NCBI GenBank assembly: GCA_045531455.1
Contig: JAZSEA010000120.1
Coordinates: 4,168 to 68,167, forward strand
Length of the DNA: 64,000 bases
Direction: 5' to 3'
DNA from: CAG-390 sp045531455
GTDB lineage: Bacteria; Bacillota; Clostridia; Oscillospirales; CAG-272
Under the pieces are notes generated by a model. That model was not told the origin of the DNA. It worked only from the letters and a program-made list of their open reading frames with translations, and searched no databases. This document shows, piece by piece, positions 7,358 through 15,984 of the stretch. Position numbers and translations under genes: made by a program. How positions within the stretch are numbered: the stretch's first letter is position 1; every line of letters starts with the position of its first letter.

Positions 7358-9481
7358 ATGGCAGTTAAAAAAACAGAAACGAAATCAAAGAAAGCCGCTT
7401 CCGCAGAGCCCGCGAAGAAGGTTCGTGCGGCGGCTAAAATCACAGCTGCGGAAACGAAAAAGAAGCTTCCTTCTTCGGACGATCCTACCGCGTATAATAA
7501 CGACAGTATTGTTCTTCTCAAGGGCGCGGACAGAGTAAGAAAACGCCCGAGCGTTATCTTCGGCTCGGACAATATCGAGGGCTGTAAGCATTGCTTCTTC
7601 GAGATCCTTGCTAACGCGATCGATGAAGCCAACGCCGGTTACGGGCGCGAGATCAGAGTTTCCGCGTACAACGACCACTCGATGAAGGTCGAGGACTTCG
7701 GACGCGGCGTTCCTCTCGGCTTCAACGAGAAGGAAGGCAGATACAACTGGGAGCTCGTTTTCTGCGAGCTTTTCGCGGGCGGTAAGATGGACAATAACAC
7801 CGAAGAGGCGGTCTATAAATCCTCGCTCGGAACCAACGGTCTCGGTGCCTGCGCAACGCAGTATGCGTCGTCGTTTATGAACGTCGATTCCTTCGACGGT
7901 AAGTTTGTAAGCTCTATCAGATTTGAAAAGGGAGAGCCTGTGACCGAGCTTGAAAGATACGAGCTTGCTCCCTCGGACAGACGAAGCGGAACCGTAATTC
8001 ATTGGCGTCCCGACCTTGAGGTCTTCACCGATATCAACATCCCCTACGACTATTTCAAGGAGGTCCTCCACCGTCAGGCGGCTATCAACTACGGCGTGAA
8101 ATTCCTGCTTGAGCTCGAGGACGAGAACGGCAAGTTCGAGGAATTTGAGTATTTCTATTCCGCCGAGGACGGCCTTCGCGAGTATCTTAACGAGCTCTGC
8201 GAGAACAAGTCGCTGACTGAGCCTGTCGTATGGAATTCCAAGACGAGAGGTAAGGACCGCGGAGACAGACAGGAATATCCCCTCGAAGCTGACTATGTTT
8301 TCTGCTTCACGCAGGCAACGGGTATTCAGGAATATTACCACAACTCGAGCTACCTCGAGCACGGCGGCTCGCCCGAAAAGGCGGTGCGCGCGGCATTTGT
8401 CAGCGCGATCGATAAATATCTGCGCGACATGGGTAAGTACAATAAGACCGAGCAGAAATCCAAGATCACGTTCGCCGACATCGCGGACAGCCTTGTGCTC
8501 GTAATTTCGAGCCACTCTACGGTTGCTTCCTACGAGAACCAGACCAAGAAGGCGATAACGAACTCCTTTATTCAGGAGTCGATGACAGAGGTGCTCAAGG
8601 CGAACCTTGCAACCTATTTCGTCGAGAAGCCCGCAGAGGCAGAGAAGATCGCAAATCAGGTTCTTCTCAATAAGAGAAGCCGCGAGAGTGCCGAGAGAAG
8701 CCGAATAGATATCAAGAAAAAGCTGTCCGCAGCGATGGACGTTTCCTACCGCGTAGAGAAATTCGTCGGCTGCCGCTCGAAGGATCCCGAGGTCCGCGAG
8801 CTCTATATAGTGGAGGGTGACTCTGCACTTACTTCCTGTAAGCTTGCGCGCGAGGCTGAATTCCAGGCGATCATTCCCGTCCGAGGAAAAACCCTCAACT
8901 GTATGAAGAGCGACTACAAGCAGATCTTCGCAAGCGAGATTATCGTCGATCTGCTTCGCGTCATCGGATGCGGAGTTGAGCTTGACGCCAAGGCAAAGAA
9001 GCACAGCGATATGAGCGAGTTCGATCTTTCGGCGCTTCGCTGGTCGAAGATCATCATCTGTACCGATGCCGACGAGGACGGCTTCCAGATCAGGACCCTG
9101 CTTCTGACCATGTTCTACCGCCTCCTTCCCACGCTTATCGAAAAGGGCAAGATCTTCATCGCGGAGACACCGCTTTACGAGATCACGACGAAGGACGACA
9201 CCTATTTCGCCTACGACGAAAAGGAAAAGGCTGATATCCTCAAGAAGATCGGCGACAAGAAATATACTCTCCAGAGATCGAAGGGTCTTGGTGAGAACGA
9301 GGCGCAGATGATGTCGCGTACAACGATGAAGCCCGCAACTCGCAGGCTCATCGCCGTCAAGCCCGCAGATGCTGCGGCAACCGAGGAGATATTCGACGTC
9401 CTCCTCGGCAACAATCTTGCGGGAAGAAAGACCTTTATCGCGGAACACGCTGGTGAATATATGAAGGACGTTGACGTCTGA
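7358..9481 (+). CDS. Type IIA topoisomerase B subunit, divergent GyrB/ParE paralogue
   Basis: The 707-residue protein has the GyrB/ParE domain order. A Lys/Ala-rich N-terminal extension spans about residues 1-45. The GHKL ATPase follows with EILANAIDEA, DFGRGVPLG and GTNGLGACATQ. A transducer domain and the TOPRIM domain come next, with LYIVEGDSA, CTDADEDG and RSKGLGENEAQ. The ATP and Mg2+ residues are kept, but sequences usually strictly conserved differ (DFGRG for DNGRG, DEDGFQIR for DVDGSHIR). That suggests a paralogue rather than the housekeeping GyrB. No A subunit follows; instead a lipoprotein gene starts 16 bases later. AAAGGAC precedes the start. Its A-subunit partner must be encoded elsewhere. 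Confidence 0.82.
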   Translation: MAVKKTETKSKKAASAEPAKKVRAAAKITAAETKKKLPSSDDPTAYNNDSIVLLKGADRVRKRPSVIFGSDNIEGCKHCFFEILANAIDEANAGYGREIRVSAYNDHSMKVEDFGRGVPLGFNEKEGRYNWELVFCELFAGGKMDNNTEEAVYKSSLGTNGLGACATQYASSFMNVDSFDGKFVSSIRFEKGEPVTELERYELAPSDRRSGTVIHWRPDLEVFTDINIPYDYFKEVLHRQAAINYGVKFLLELEDENGKFEEFEYFYSAEDGLREYLNELCENKSLTEPVVWNSKTRGKDRGDRQEYPLEADYVFCFTQATGIQEYYHNSSYLEHGGSPEKAVRAAFVSAIDKYLRDMGKYNKTEQKSKITFADIADSLVLVISSHSTVASYENQTKKAITNSFIQESMTEVLKANLATYFVEKPAEAEKIANQVLLNKRSRESAERSRIDIKKKLSAAMDVSYRVEKFVGCRSKDPEVRELYIVEGDSALTSCKLAREAEFQAIIPVRGKTLNCMKSDYKQIFASEIIVDLLRVIGCGVELDAKAKKHSDMSEFDLSALRWSKIIICTDADEDGFQIRTLLLTMFYRLLPTLIEKGKIFIAETPLYEITTKDDTYFAYDEKEKADILKKIGDKKYTLQRSKGLGENEAQMMSRTTMKPATRRLIAVKPADAAATEEIFDVLLGNNLAGRKTFIAEHAGEYMKDVDV

Positions 9482-9497
9482 CGAAAGGAATTTTGAT

Positions 9498-11219
9498 ATG
9501 AAAAGACTAATTTCCATTGCAGCTCTGCTGCTTGCGATCATTACCCTTATCCCCACACTTATCGCTTGTAAGCCCGAAGAACCCGCCGAGAGCACGTCTC
9601 CCGACACAACTGCTCCCGAGATCGTTGAGACCGATCCCCCCGCTCCCGCGGGAATCAAGATGACCAAGGAGGGCAAGGCTCTCTTTACCATCATCCGTCC
9701 CGACGAGTCCACTCAGTCTATCTACAATCTTGCAAAAGACCTCGGTGCCGCGATCGAGAAGATCACGGGTACAGAGTGTAAGCAGGACACGGACTTTATG
9801 AGCTGGAACACCGTCCGCGATCCCGAAAAGTTCGAGATCCTTCTCGGTCATACCAATTATGACGAGACGACCGAAGTTCTGAAAGATATCAAGTACTATG
9901 ACTACGCCATCGTTCAGCGCGGCAACAAGATCGTTATTGCCGCCTACACCGAGGCAAGCCTCAAAAAGGCTCTGACCTATTTCCGCAACAATATGGTCGA
10001 TAAGATCGAGAAGGATGCCGACGGCGATTTTTCTATGCCCTTCGAAGAGAAGATCCAGAGAGGCAAGTACAGCGTTGAGTCGCTGACCCTCGACGGCAAT
10101 CCCATCGAAAATTACGTTGTTGTTTACGGCAAGGGCACTAACTCGGGCGAGAAGGTTGCTCAGAGTGTTGTCGACGTTATCGCAAGCGCGACGGGTATCT
10201 ATCTTCCCATCGTCAGCGATAAGGAAGCCGCTGTTGATTGCGAGATCCTTGCGGGCAAGACCAACCGTCCCGAGAGCGCGGGCGTTGACAGCCTTGCAAA
10301 CCTCAGCTACAACGTATCCCTTCAGTCGGGCAAGCTCGTTATCGACTGTCTCAGCGCAGAGACGGGCGATGCGGCTGTGCGTAAGCTTTACGCATCCAAG
10401 ATGTCATCGGGCGGCAAGATCGAGCTGACCTCGGGTGATCTTTGCGAAGGAACTCTCCTTATCGAGCCCGAAATGCCTATGACCGCGGGAAGCGATCTCC
10501 GTATCATTACTTACAACCTTCTTACCGAAAAGTGGGGCGGCACCGAGACCTCCGCGAGAGCAGAGTATTTCGGCGCGTTCCTTGACGTATACAAGCCCGA
10601 CATCGTCGGTGTTCAGGAGGTATGCGATAAGTGGCGCAAGTATATGCCCGACCGTATCGGCAACTACAAGCTGATCGGAACCGTTCGTAAGGACGGCGGA
10701 CAGAGCTATTCCGCGATCGTATACGATTCCTCGAAGTACGAGGTCCTCGCTCAGGGCGTTGAGACCTATTCCTACCACGCAAGCGCAGAATGCCGTAATA
10801 TGTCCTGGGCTATATTTATGGAGCCTGCGACAGGCGTGAAGTTTGCCTTCATCTCGACACACTGGGATTTCGGAAACGAGGAGAACAAGCAGCAGATGCG
10901 TAAGGTCCAGGCTGATGAAATGAGCGCAAAGATCGCGGCTCTCAAAGCTGAGTATAATTGCCCCGTTATTATCACAGGTGACTTTAACTGCAGTAACGTC
11001 TCTGATTCTTATAATTACTTTATGAGTATCAACGGAATGACCAACGCGATCACCAATTCCGAGTATTATTATAACGCCAAGGGTACAAACACCATCGACT
11101 TTATTATGATCACTAACGGCGACGGTGTTTTCAAGGGCTACAGAAAGCTGATCGATAACGGAATCGCACAGATCTCCGACCACCCCGCAAACCTCGCTGA
11201 TATCGATCTTTTGCCTTAA
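9498..11219 (+). CDS. Lipoprotein with endonuclease/exonuclease/phosphatase (EEP) domain
   Basis: The 573-residue protein has a lipoprotein signal ending in LIAC (residues 20-23), then an acidic Pro/Thr linker. About residues 50-310 resemble the alpha/beta N-terminal domains found next to glycoside hydrolases (YNLAKDLGAAI, then an ILLGHTN strand). The C-terminal ~240 residues are an EEP fold with GVQEV (Glu), STHWDF (His), TGDFNC (Asp/Asn) and ISDHP (His), so the catalytic set is complete. Such proteins cleave phosphodiesters or phosphomonoesters; a surface-exposed nuclease or sphingomyelinase-like role is possible. The start at 9498 is preceded by AAAGGA; the nine-codon upstream extension is rejected. 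It is downstream of the topoisomerase gene. Confidence 0.8.
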   Translation: MKRLISIAALLLAIITLIPTLIACKPEEPAESTSPDTTAPEIVETDPPAPAGIKMTKEGKALFTIIRPDESTQSIYNLAKDLGAAIEKITGTECKQDTDFMSWNTVRDPEKFEILLGHTNYDETTEVLKDIKYYDYAIVQRGNKIVIAAYTEASLKKALTYFRNNMVDKIEKDADGDFSMPFEEKIQRGKYSVESLTLDGNPIENYVVVYGKGTNSGEKVAQSVVDVIASATGIYLPIVSDKEAAVDCEILAGKTNRPESAGVDSLANLSYNVSLQSGKLVIDCLSAETGDAAVRKLYASKMSSGGKIELTSGDLCEGTLLIEPEMPMTAGSDLRIITYNLLTEKWGGTETSARAEYFGAFLDVYKPDIVGVQEVCDKWRKYMPDRIGNYKLIGTVRKDGGQSYSAIVYDSSKYEVLAQGVETYSYHASAECRNMSWAIFMEPATGVKFAFISTHWDFGNEENKQQMRKVQADEMSAKIAALKAEYNCPVIITGDFNCSNVSDSYNYFMSINGMTNAITNSEYYYNAKGTNTIDFIMITNGDGVFKGYRKLIDNGIAQISDHPANLADIDLLP

Positions 11220-11227
11220 ATAAAACT

Positions 11228-11258
11228 AACCTGACCGATCAGATCGGTCAGGTTTTTT
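11228..11258 (+). terminator. Terminator after the EEP lipoprotein gene
   Basis: AACCTGACCGATC (11228-11240) and GATCGGTCAGGTT (11242-11254) pair perfectly and are followed by TTTT, nine bases after the stop. Confidence 0.88.
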
Positions 11259-11332
11259 AACCATTATTTATCTTCAAGCCGGGAGTTTTCGGAGAGAGTA
11301 AGTTTGAGGAGGGGGGATTGTTATGAATCGGT

Positions 11333-12805
11333 TTACCGACCTCTGATGGCTTGGTCTCTTTCCTCTTTTGTAAGCCAGGCGTTTTCGGGAAGAGTAAGCT
11401 CGAGGAGAGGGATGGGTGTGATCTCGCCGCTTTCAAGGTTGATATAACATTTACCGCCGTTGATTGATGGGATAAGCTCGTAGTTGTTATTCGGGTCGGC
11501 TTGCTTGAGGAGAAGATAAGCATATTTATCTGTGCTTCCGATAAAGGTTGCGGTTGCGTTGTCTATTTCAATGACCACAGCCATATTGCCCCCGTCGTGG
11601 TCGCACCGCCAGATCTGCGCCTTTCCGCTATAGAGTACTTTATTCAAGTCAAACATTTCATCGAGCAATTTGTTGAGTTCTGCTCTGTCCATATCCTTGT
11701 GTTGATTTTTATATTCTTTTCTTGCAGCCGAAACAGCTTCATATTCCTCGTCGGACGTACATGCGTTAAAATACAAGCCGTTTGCAGTAACTGTAACGTC
11801 CTTCATAGCATTAAATTTGAATTCCTCGATATTGACGTCCGTGGTCTGATTTGTCTTGAGATCGTAGACTCTGAATCCGTTTTCGAGATAACCGAATGCA
11901 AGCGTGCCGATCTTGTCCGTTGGGAAATATTCCATTCCGTCGCTTTTTTGCAGATTCGAGCCGTCGAGATCGCAGGTGTAATACTCCTCATCGACATAGA
12001 GTATATAGCGTTTGTTTGTCATACGTGCCGCATACGCCCCGGCGGGGATCTCGAATAATTCCGTTACCTTATTGTTGTCAAGATCGTATTCGTAAAGGAA
12101 GCTTCTGGTCGCGGGTTCGTAGTCTGAAAGCGGCTTTCTTCCATTCGGTTTGAATCCGGTTGCGGAATAATCCATAATATGCTTTACAATATATAATTTA
12201 CCGTCGAAGACCGAAATGCTGTATTCGTGATTAGTAAAAGTACCGTTTTCAAAACTATCTGCATAAAGCTCAATCGTCTTGCCGGTTTTTATATTGTATC
12301 CGTGAATCTGCCTTAGGGTTCCGTATACGGGATCGTTGGAAGGGCGATGCTCTATGATCAACCAATCATCCGCGATCAGACGGAAATTCAAGCTCAAACC
12401 CGCGATCTCCATCAAAGGGCAGTTGGAGCCGGGACCGTGAGTACATACCGGGTCAAGGCAAGGACTCGATATCACACCCGTTTCCGCGTTCATCCTGACG
12501 ATGCGTCTACAGAGACCGTGTCCGGCTTCGGTTCTTTTGTTACCGTTTTGGTCATAAGTAACGTTGCCGGTGTAGTATTCTTGAGTTTCAACAAAGTACC
12601 AGGAGCCTTCGTGGATATAACCGAGATCGGTATAAAACCTGCCCTGAATATAGAGCCTTCCGTCCGTGAAGTATTCACCTTCAAGATCGACATCTACCGC
12701 AGACGTGGTATCGGGCTTTTCGAGGTCGACGTAAACCGAACTGCAGGAGCAGAGAAAAATCGTCAGCGCGAAAGAAAGGCATAAAAGCTGTAATGATCTT
12801 TTCAT
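11333..12805 (-). CDS. Beta-propeller-like lipoprotein, function unknown
   Basis: The 490-residue protein has a lipoprotein signal (LFLCSC, with several cysteines at the cleavage zone). It is followed by many short strand-turn-strand segments such as YLFEYDL, LYIVKHI, YYTCDLDGSNL and IWRCDHDGGNM. This is the pattern of DUF5050-like, WD40-type propeller lipoproteins common in Clostridia. A CLDPVCTHGPGSNCP cysteine cluster near residue 120 is characteristic of the group. The start at 12805 follows AAAGGAGGTACCAAT; the ORF extension to 12826 is rejected. No enzymatic motif is visible. It stands alone between convergent and divergent neighbours and has its own promoter. Confidence 0.72.
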   Translation of the reverse strand: MKRSLQLLCLSFALTIFLCSCSSVYVDLEKPDTTSAVDVDLEGEYFTDGRLYIQGRFYTDLGYIHEGSWYFVETQEYYTGNVTYDQNGNKRTEAGHGLCRRIVRMNAETGVISSPCLDPVCTHGPGSNCPLMEIAGLSLNFRLIADDWLIIEHRPSNDPVYGTLRQIHGYNIKTGKTIELYADSFENGTFTNHEYSISVFDGKLYIVKHIMDYSATGFKPNGRKPLSDYEPATRSFLYEYDLDNNKVTELFEIPAGAYAARMTNKRYILYVDEEYYTCDLDGSNLQKSDGMEYFPTDKIGTLAFGYLENGFRVYDLKTNQTTDVNIEEFKFNAMKDVTVTANGLYFNACTSDEEYEAVSAARKEYKNQHKDMDRAELNKLLDEMFDLNKVLYSGKAQIWRCDHDGGNMAVVIEIDNATATFIGSTDKYAYLLLKQADPNNNYELIPSINGGKCYINLESGEITPIPLLELTLPENAWLTKEERDQAIRGR

Positions 12806-12830
12806 ATTGGTACCTCCTTTTGACAATTAT

Positions 12831-12859
12831 ATTATATCATGGCTATCTTTGCTTGTCAA
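12831..12859 (-). promoter_or_regulatory. Promoter of the propeller lipoprotein gene
   Basis: On the minus strand a consensus TTGACA (12854-12859), a 17-base spacer and TATAAT (12831-12836) lie about 25 bases before the start codon. Confidence 0.78.
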
Positions 12860-12935
12860 GTGGATTTTGCCCTGTTGCACGAATTGGTTGTAATCTATAT
12901 CGATAATATTGTACGAATTGACGAAAAATGAAAAG

Positions 12936-12980
12936 GTTGCGCGCGCAACTATTGACTGTATGCGCAATATGTGATATAAT
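12936..12980 (+). promoter_or_regulatory. Sulfatase promoter with GC-core palindromic operator
   Basis: TTGACT (12952-12957), a 17-base spacer and TATAAT (12975-12980) precede the sulfatase gene. Immediately upstream is a perfect 14-base palindrome GTTGCGCGCGCAAC (12936-12949). The spacer contains a related half site, TGCGCAAT. The CG-centred palindrome resembles operators of LacI/GalR-family repressors, so substrate-dependent control is inferred. Confidence 0.6.
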
Positions 12981-13015
12981 ATTGGCGTAAAATAATGAAC
13001 ATTTTGGAGGATAAT

Positions 13016-14437
13016 ATGAGCAATGAAAGAAGACAGCCGAACGTGCTGTTTATTATGGCTGACCAGTTCCGCGGAGACTGGATGAGCTGTGTCGGCGGTC
13101 CCGCAAGGACACCGAATCTTGACGCGATTGCAAGCGAGGGCGTGGTCTTCACGCAGTGCTCGACCTGCGCGCCCCTCTGCGTTCCCGCGAGAATAGGTCT
13201 TTTCTCGGGCAAGTATGCGCACACAACGGGTGCTTGGGATAATCAGAAATTCATCCTCTCGCCTGACGCGGATATCTGGTCGAAGCAGCTGCGTGATCTC
13301 GGATACGCGACCTCTCTTTTCGGAAAGACGCATATCCACGGCGGAAGCGGCGACTTTATCGCGCGCGAGCCAATGGTCGAGGCTTACGGCTTTGATGTTG
13401 TCAACGAGATCACGGGTCCGCACGCCGCCTGCAAATCGCGTACTTATATGACCGAACGCTGGGCGGAAAAGGGTCTGCTTGATGCCTTCGCAAAGGATAT
13501 CAAGAGACGCGGAAAGACTCCCTTTGCCGAGCCCTCGCCTCTGCCTCTTGAGGAATATTATGATGTTTACGTCGGTAACTGCGGCGTTGATTATCTGAAG
13601 AATTATGACGGCGACAAGCCCTGGTTCTGTCACGTCAGCTTCGGCGGACCTCACGAGCCCTGGGATTGCCCCGAGCCCTACGCAAGTATGTATAAGAAAG
13701 AAGATATGCCCGCGCCCCGTCCCGCAATGCAGAACGCAAATCCCGAGCGTCCGAGGGGCGAGACCGACTTCCGTATGCACAAGCCGCAGATCCATTGTAC
13801 GCCCGATAAGGCACCCGAGATCCGCGCCGACTACAGCGGAAACTGCACTTTGATCGACGAAATGATCGGAAGGATCGTGGACGTTATCAAATCCCGCGGC
13901 GAATGGGAGAACACGGTCGTGCTCTTTACCTCTGATCACGGCGAGATGAACGGTGACCAGGAGTTCGTAAACAAGCGTACCTTCCTTGACGGTGCGCTCA
14001 ATATTCCGCTCGTCATCCGCACTCCCGAGACGATCGGAAAGGGCGGTATTCAGACCGATGCGCTCGTCAGCCTCATCGACGTCGGACCTACTCTCATCGA
14101 GCTTTGCGGCGGATCGATCGATTATCCTCAATGCGGAAGGTCGCTCTGCGGAGTGCTTGACGGAAGCTGCGAGAAGCCGCGCGATTATGTCCTCAGCGAG
14201 CTTTCGGGCGAGATCATGTATATGGACGAGGAGTGGAAGGCACTTGTCAACACCCACGGCGAGATCTATATGCTCTTTGACCGCAAGAATGACCCCGAGG
14301 AGCAGTTCAACCTCGCGGCATCCGACGCTGCACGCGAGACCGAAAATATGCTCCGCGCCAAGATAATGAAGGCACTCGCCGAAAACGTCATCATCCCCTC
14401 AACGCAGGTGCAGACAGCGAAGGCGATTACGAGGTAA
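13016..14437 (+). CDS. Sulfatase of the alkaline phosphatase superfamily
   Basis: The 473-residue protein matches type I sulfatases. VLFIMADQ supplies the first metal-binding Asp. C55-V-P-A-R59 is the CxPxR signature whose Cys becomes formylglycine, and TSDHGEMNG is the second metal site. No signal peptide is seen, so it acts in the cytoplasm on imported sulfated sugars or similar esters. In anaerobes the Cys is matured by the radical-SAM enzyme anSME, which is not in this window. The start at 13016 has GGAGGATAAT upstream and beats the ATG at 12995. Phosphonate or phosphodiester hydrolase activity cannot be excluded in this superfamily. Confidence 0.85.
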   Translation: MSNERRQPNVLFIMADQFRGDWMSCVGGPARTPNLDAIASEGVVFTQCSTCAPLCVPARIGLFSGKYAHTTGAWDNQKFILSPDADIWSKQLRDLGYATSLFGKTHIHGGSGDFIAREPMVEAYGFDVVNEITGPHAACKSRTYMTERWAEKGLLDAFAKDIKRRGKTPFAEPSPLPLEEYYDVYVGNCGVDYLKNYDGDKPWFCHVSFGGPHEPWDCPEPYASMYKKEDMPAPRPAMQNANPERPRGETDFRMHKPQIHCTPDKAPEIRADYSGNCTLIDEMIGRIVDVIKSRGEWENTVVLFTSDHGEMNGDQEFVNKRTFLDGALNIPLVIRTPETIGKGGIQTDALVSLIDVGPTLIELCGGSIDYPQCGRSLCGVLDGSCEKPRDYVLSELSGEIMYMDEEWKALVNTHGEIYMLFDRKNDPEEQFNLAASDAARETENMLRAKIMKALAENVIIPSTQVQTAKAITR

Positions 14438-14441
14438 TAAG

Positions 14442-14682
14442 CGGACAGTGGACAGTGGATAGTGGACAGAAAGATGCGGATGATAATTTTATTTATTTTT
14501 TCTATTCATTATTAAAGAAATAATTCAATTATATAAAACTCTCGGATATCTTGAATTGCTTCAGAATATCCGAGAGTTTTTTGTTTATTATATTTTAATA
14601 CAATACTAAAACTCTATGTATTGTACAAAATTATTGTAGTAATCCGCATCTTTCTGTCCACTGTCCACTCTTCACTGTTCAC
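14442..14682. repeat. Palindromic element with AGTGGACAG-word terminal inverted repeats
   Basis: It fills the gap between convergent genes. The left end 14442-14481 repeats GGACAGTGGACAGTGGATAG and ends in GACAGAAAGATGCGGAT. The right end 14641-14682 is its reverse complement, about 40 bases long. The centre has a hairpin with CTCGGATAT / ATATCCGAG arms flanked by A and T runs, i.e. a bidirectional terminator. The right terminal repeat supplies the TGA stop (14679-14681) of the S-component gene. It is the second copy of the design at 6551-6772; the inner sequence differs, but both share the GGATAT hairpin. Confidence 0.78.
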
Positions 14683-15242
14683 TCGAGTCTCCTTCCGCTC
14701 TTTTTGAGCAATCTTTTCAGCAGCTCGGAGAGGGGAAGGATGAGCATCCCCGCGAAGATATTTGATATCCCGTGGATGACGTCAAAATAGAAGCCGGAGG
14801 CGATCCAGGCGAGCGTTTGCTCGAAGTTGAAGCCGTAAATGAGTGCCTGTCCGGGGGCGTAAATGATACCGAAGGTAAAGCCGTGGATCGAGCAGACTAT
14901 GGGATAAACGATCGCCGCAGCTCCTCGCGGCATTTTCTTCGGCAGGAGCATCGTCAAGCCCCAAAGTACTGTCCAGACGTAGATATACGGCACCCACCAA
15001 GGAGCGAAACCCGCGTAAATGCCTTGGATAACAACGTAGAGATAGATCGGAATCAGTGCCTTGAAGCGGAAGACCACGGTGCAGAGCATTGTAAGCATCC
15101 CGAGCAGGTGGATGTTCGGTGCCGCCTCCATTATGATCTTCGAGCAGAACATCAGTGCAGCGAACATGGCGAAGAGCACCATCTCGAAAATGTGGTTCGA
15201 CGTTCGCTTGATGCCGCGGTTATTTTGCGTAGGTGAACTCAT
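14679..15242 (-). CDS. ECF transporter S component, probably cobalamin-specific (CbrT-like)
   Basis: The 187-residue, six-helix membrane protein has the size and hydrophobicity pattern of ECF-type substrate-binding S components. Features include FAMFAALMFCSK near the N-terminus and a GISNIFAGMLILPLSELL helix at the end. The substrate is inferred from context. The gene overlaps a DUF4430 (transcobalamin-like) lipoprotein gene by 23 bases, and both lie behind a cobalamin riboswitch, so vitamin B12 or cobinamide uptake is likely. The shared EcfA/EcfT energising module is elsewhere. The start has no clear ribosome site; translation is probably coupled to the upstream gene, and Met at residue 21 is an alternative. 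Confidence 0.72.
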   Translation of the reverse strand: MSSPTQNNRGIKRTSNHIFEMVLFAMFAALMFCSKIIMEAAPNIHLLGMLTMLCTVVFRFKALIPIYLYVVIQGIYAGFAPWWVPYIYVWTVLWGLTMLLPKKMPRGAAAIVYPIVCSIHGFTFGIIYAPGQALIYGFNFEQTLAWIASGFYFDVIHGISNIFAGMLILPLSELLKRLLKKSGRRLE

Positions 15243-15702
15243 AGGCTTCGCCGTCCGCGATCTCGGTCATATCCGCGCCCGTCATCATATATTCGCCGTT
15301 TTTGGTGAAATTCCAGTAACGCTTGTCAAGATCGTAGTCGGCGCGGATGCCGTTGACGTACTTGATGTAGAGTCCGTAATCTCCCATATCGCCCGCGATA
15401 AGTCCGTGCTCGATGAGAGCCTCGCCGAGGGTCTTTGCATCTGTCTTGACGGTGAATGTTACAGATTTGTCTTCAACTATGACCTTGACGGTTACGGTCT
15501 TTGCACCCTCGCCGAAGGTGGTGTCCTCAAGGTAGGTCGCATTTGCCCAAAGACCTTCGGGAGCGATCGCGCCGCCGTCGGTTGCGGCATTCGAGCCGTC
15601 GGTATCGGGAGTCTCTGCGGGCTCGTTTGTACAAGCAAAGAGGCAGAGAGAGAGGAGAAGCGCAAGGATAAGCGCGAGTGTTGATTTGATCGTGTTTTTC
15701 AT
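15220..15702 (-). CDS. DUF4430 (transcobalamin-like C-terminal domain) lipoprotein
   Basis: The 160-residue protein begins with a lipoprotein signal (LLLSLCLFAC) and a short acidic linker. A DUF4430 domain follows: a beta-grasp-like segment with TVKVIVEDKSVTFTV, AKTLGEALIEHGLI, then YIKYVNGI and YWNFTKNGEYM. DUF4430 is related to the C-terminal domain of animal transcobalamin, and the gene is under a cobalamin riboswitch. It is therefore inferred to be a surface cobalamin-binding protein that feeds the S component encoded downstream. The start at 15702 is chosen because AAAGGAAACAAAA precedes it and the signal peptide begins there; the longer ORF to 15804 lies in leader RNA. Confidence 0.75.
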   Translation of the reverse strand: MKNTIKSTLALILALLLSLCLFACTNEPAETPDTDGSNAATDGGAIAPEGLWANATYLEDTTFGEGAKTVTVKVIVEDKSVTFTVKTDAKTLGEALIEHGLIAGDMGDYGLYIKYVNGIRADYDLDKRYWNFTKNGEYMMTGADMTEIADGEAYEFTYAK

Positions 15703-15726
15703 TTTTGTTTCCTTTCTTTTTTCAGC

Positions 15727-15902
15727 CATTGCAAAACCGTTTTTTAAATGAGATCCGTTTTTTCGGCGGGTTCGCCGACGAAAAAACACCGCCCAGACGA
15801 GCAAAGCGAGTCCGCGCGCCGAGGGGAGTGAACCAAAATCAAAGATTTTGATTCACGGCGATAAGCGCGCGATCTCAATTGTAAAACGAAGTTTTGCAAT
15901 TG
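15727..15902. repeat. Nested inverted-repeat element in the riboswitch leader
   Basis: Between the riboswitch terminator and the DUF4430 start lies a 176-base palindromic block. CATTGCAAAAC (15727-15737) is mirrored at 15891-15902, and GAGATC (15750-15755) at 15871-15876. Inner hairpins are at 15763-15778 (TCGGCG arms), 15828-15856 (CAAAATC arms) and 15876-15902 (CAATTG-AAAAC arms). No protein is encoded. Transcription of the operon must pass through it. Confidence 0.6.
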
Positions 15903-15921
15903 GATACTTCAAAAGGATAAA

Positions 15922-15948
15922 GCAAAAAGCACTCTCCATTGAGAGTGC
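15922..15948 (-). terminator. Riboswitch-controlled intrinsic terminator
   Basis: On the minus strand GCACTCTC and GAGAGTGC (15929-15948) form an 8-base-pair stem with a 4-base loop, followed by TTTTT. AAGAGTG at 15991-15997 (minus strand) could pair with the terminator's CACTCTC arm, giving an antiterminator, as expected for a transcriptional riboswitch. Confidence 0.7.
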
Positions 15949-15984
15949 GCGACAATATAGAGATACCCTGCCCGTATCCCCGTC

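Noticed and set aside
7385..9712. A 775-codon minus-strand frame opposite the topoisomerase gene
   Set aside because: Shadow frame; it runs across the junction of two real plus-strand genes and shows no motif.
12827..14257. A 476-codon open frame on the minus strand opposite the sulfatase gene
   Set aside because: It is the mirror of a GC-rich coding strand, has no ribosome site and no recognisable protein, while the sulfatase frame has clear motifs.
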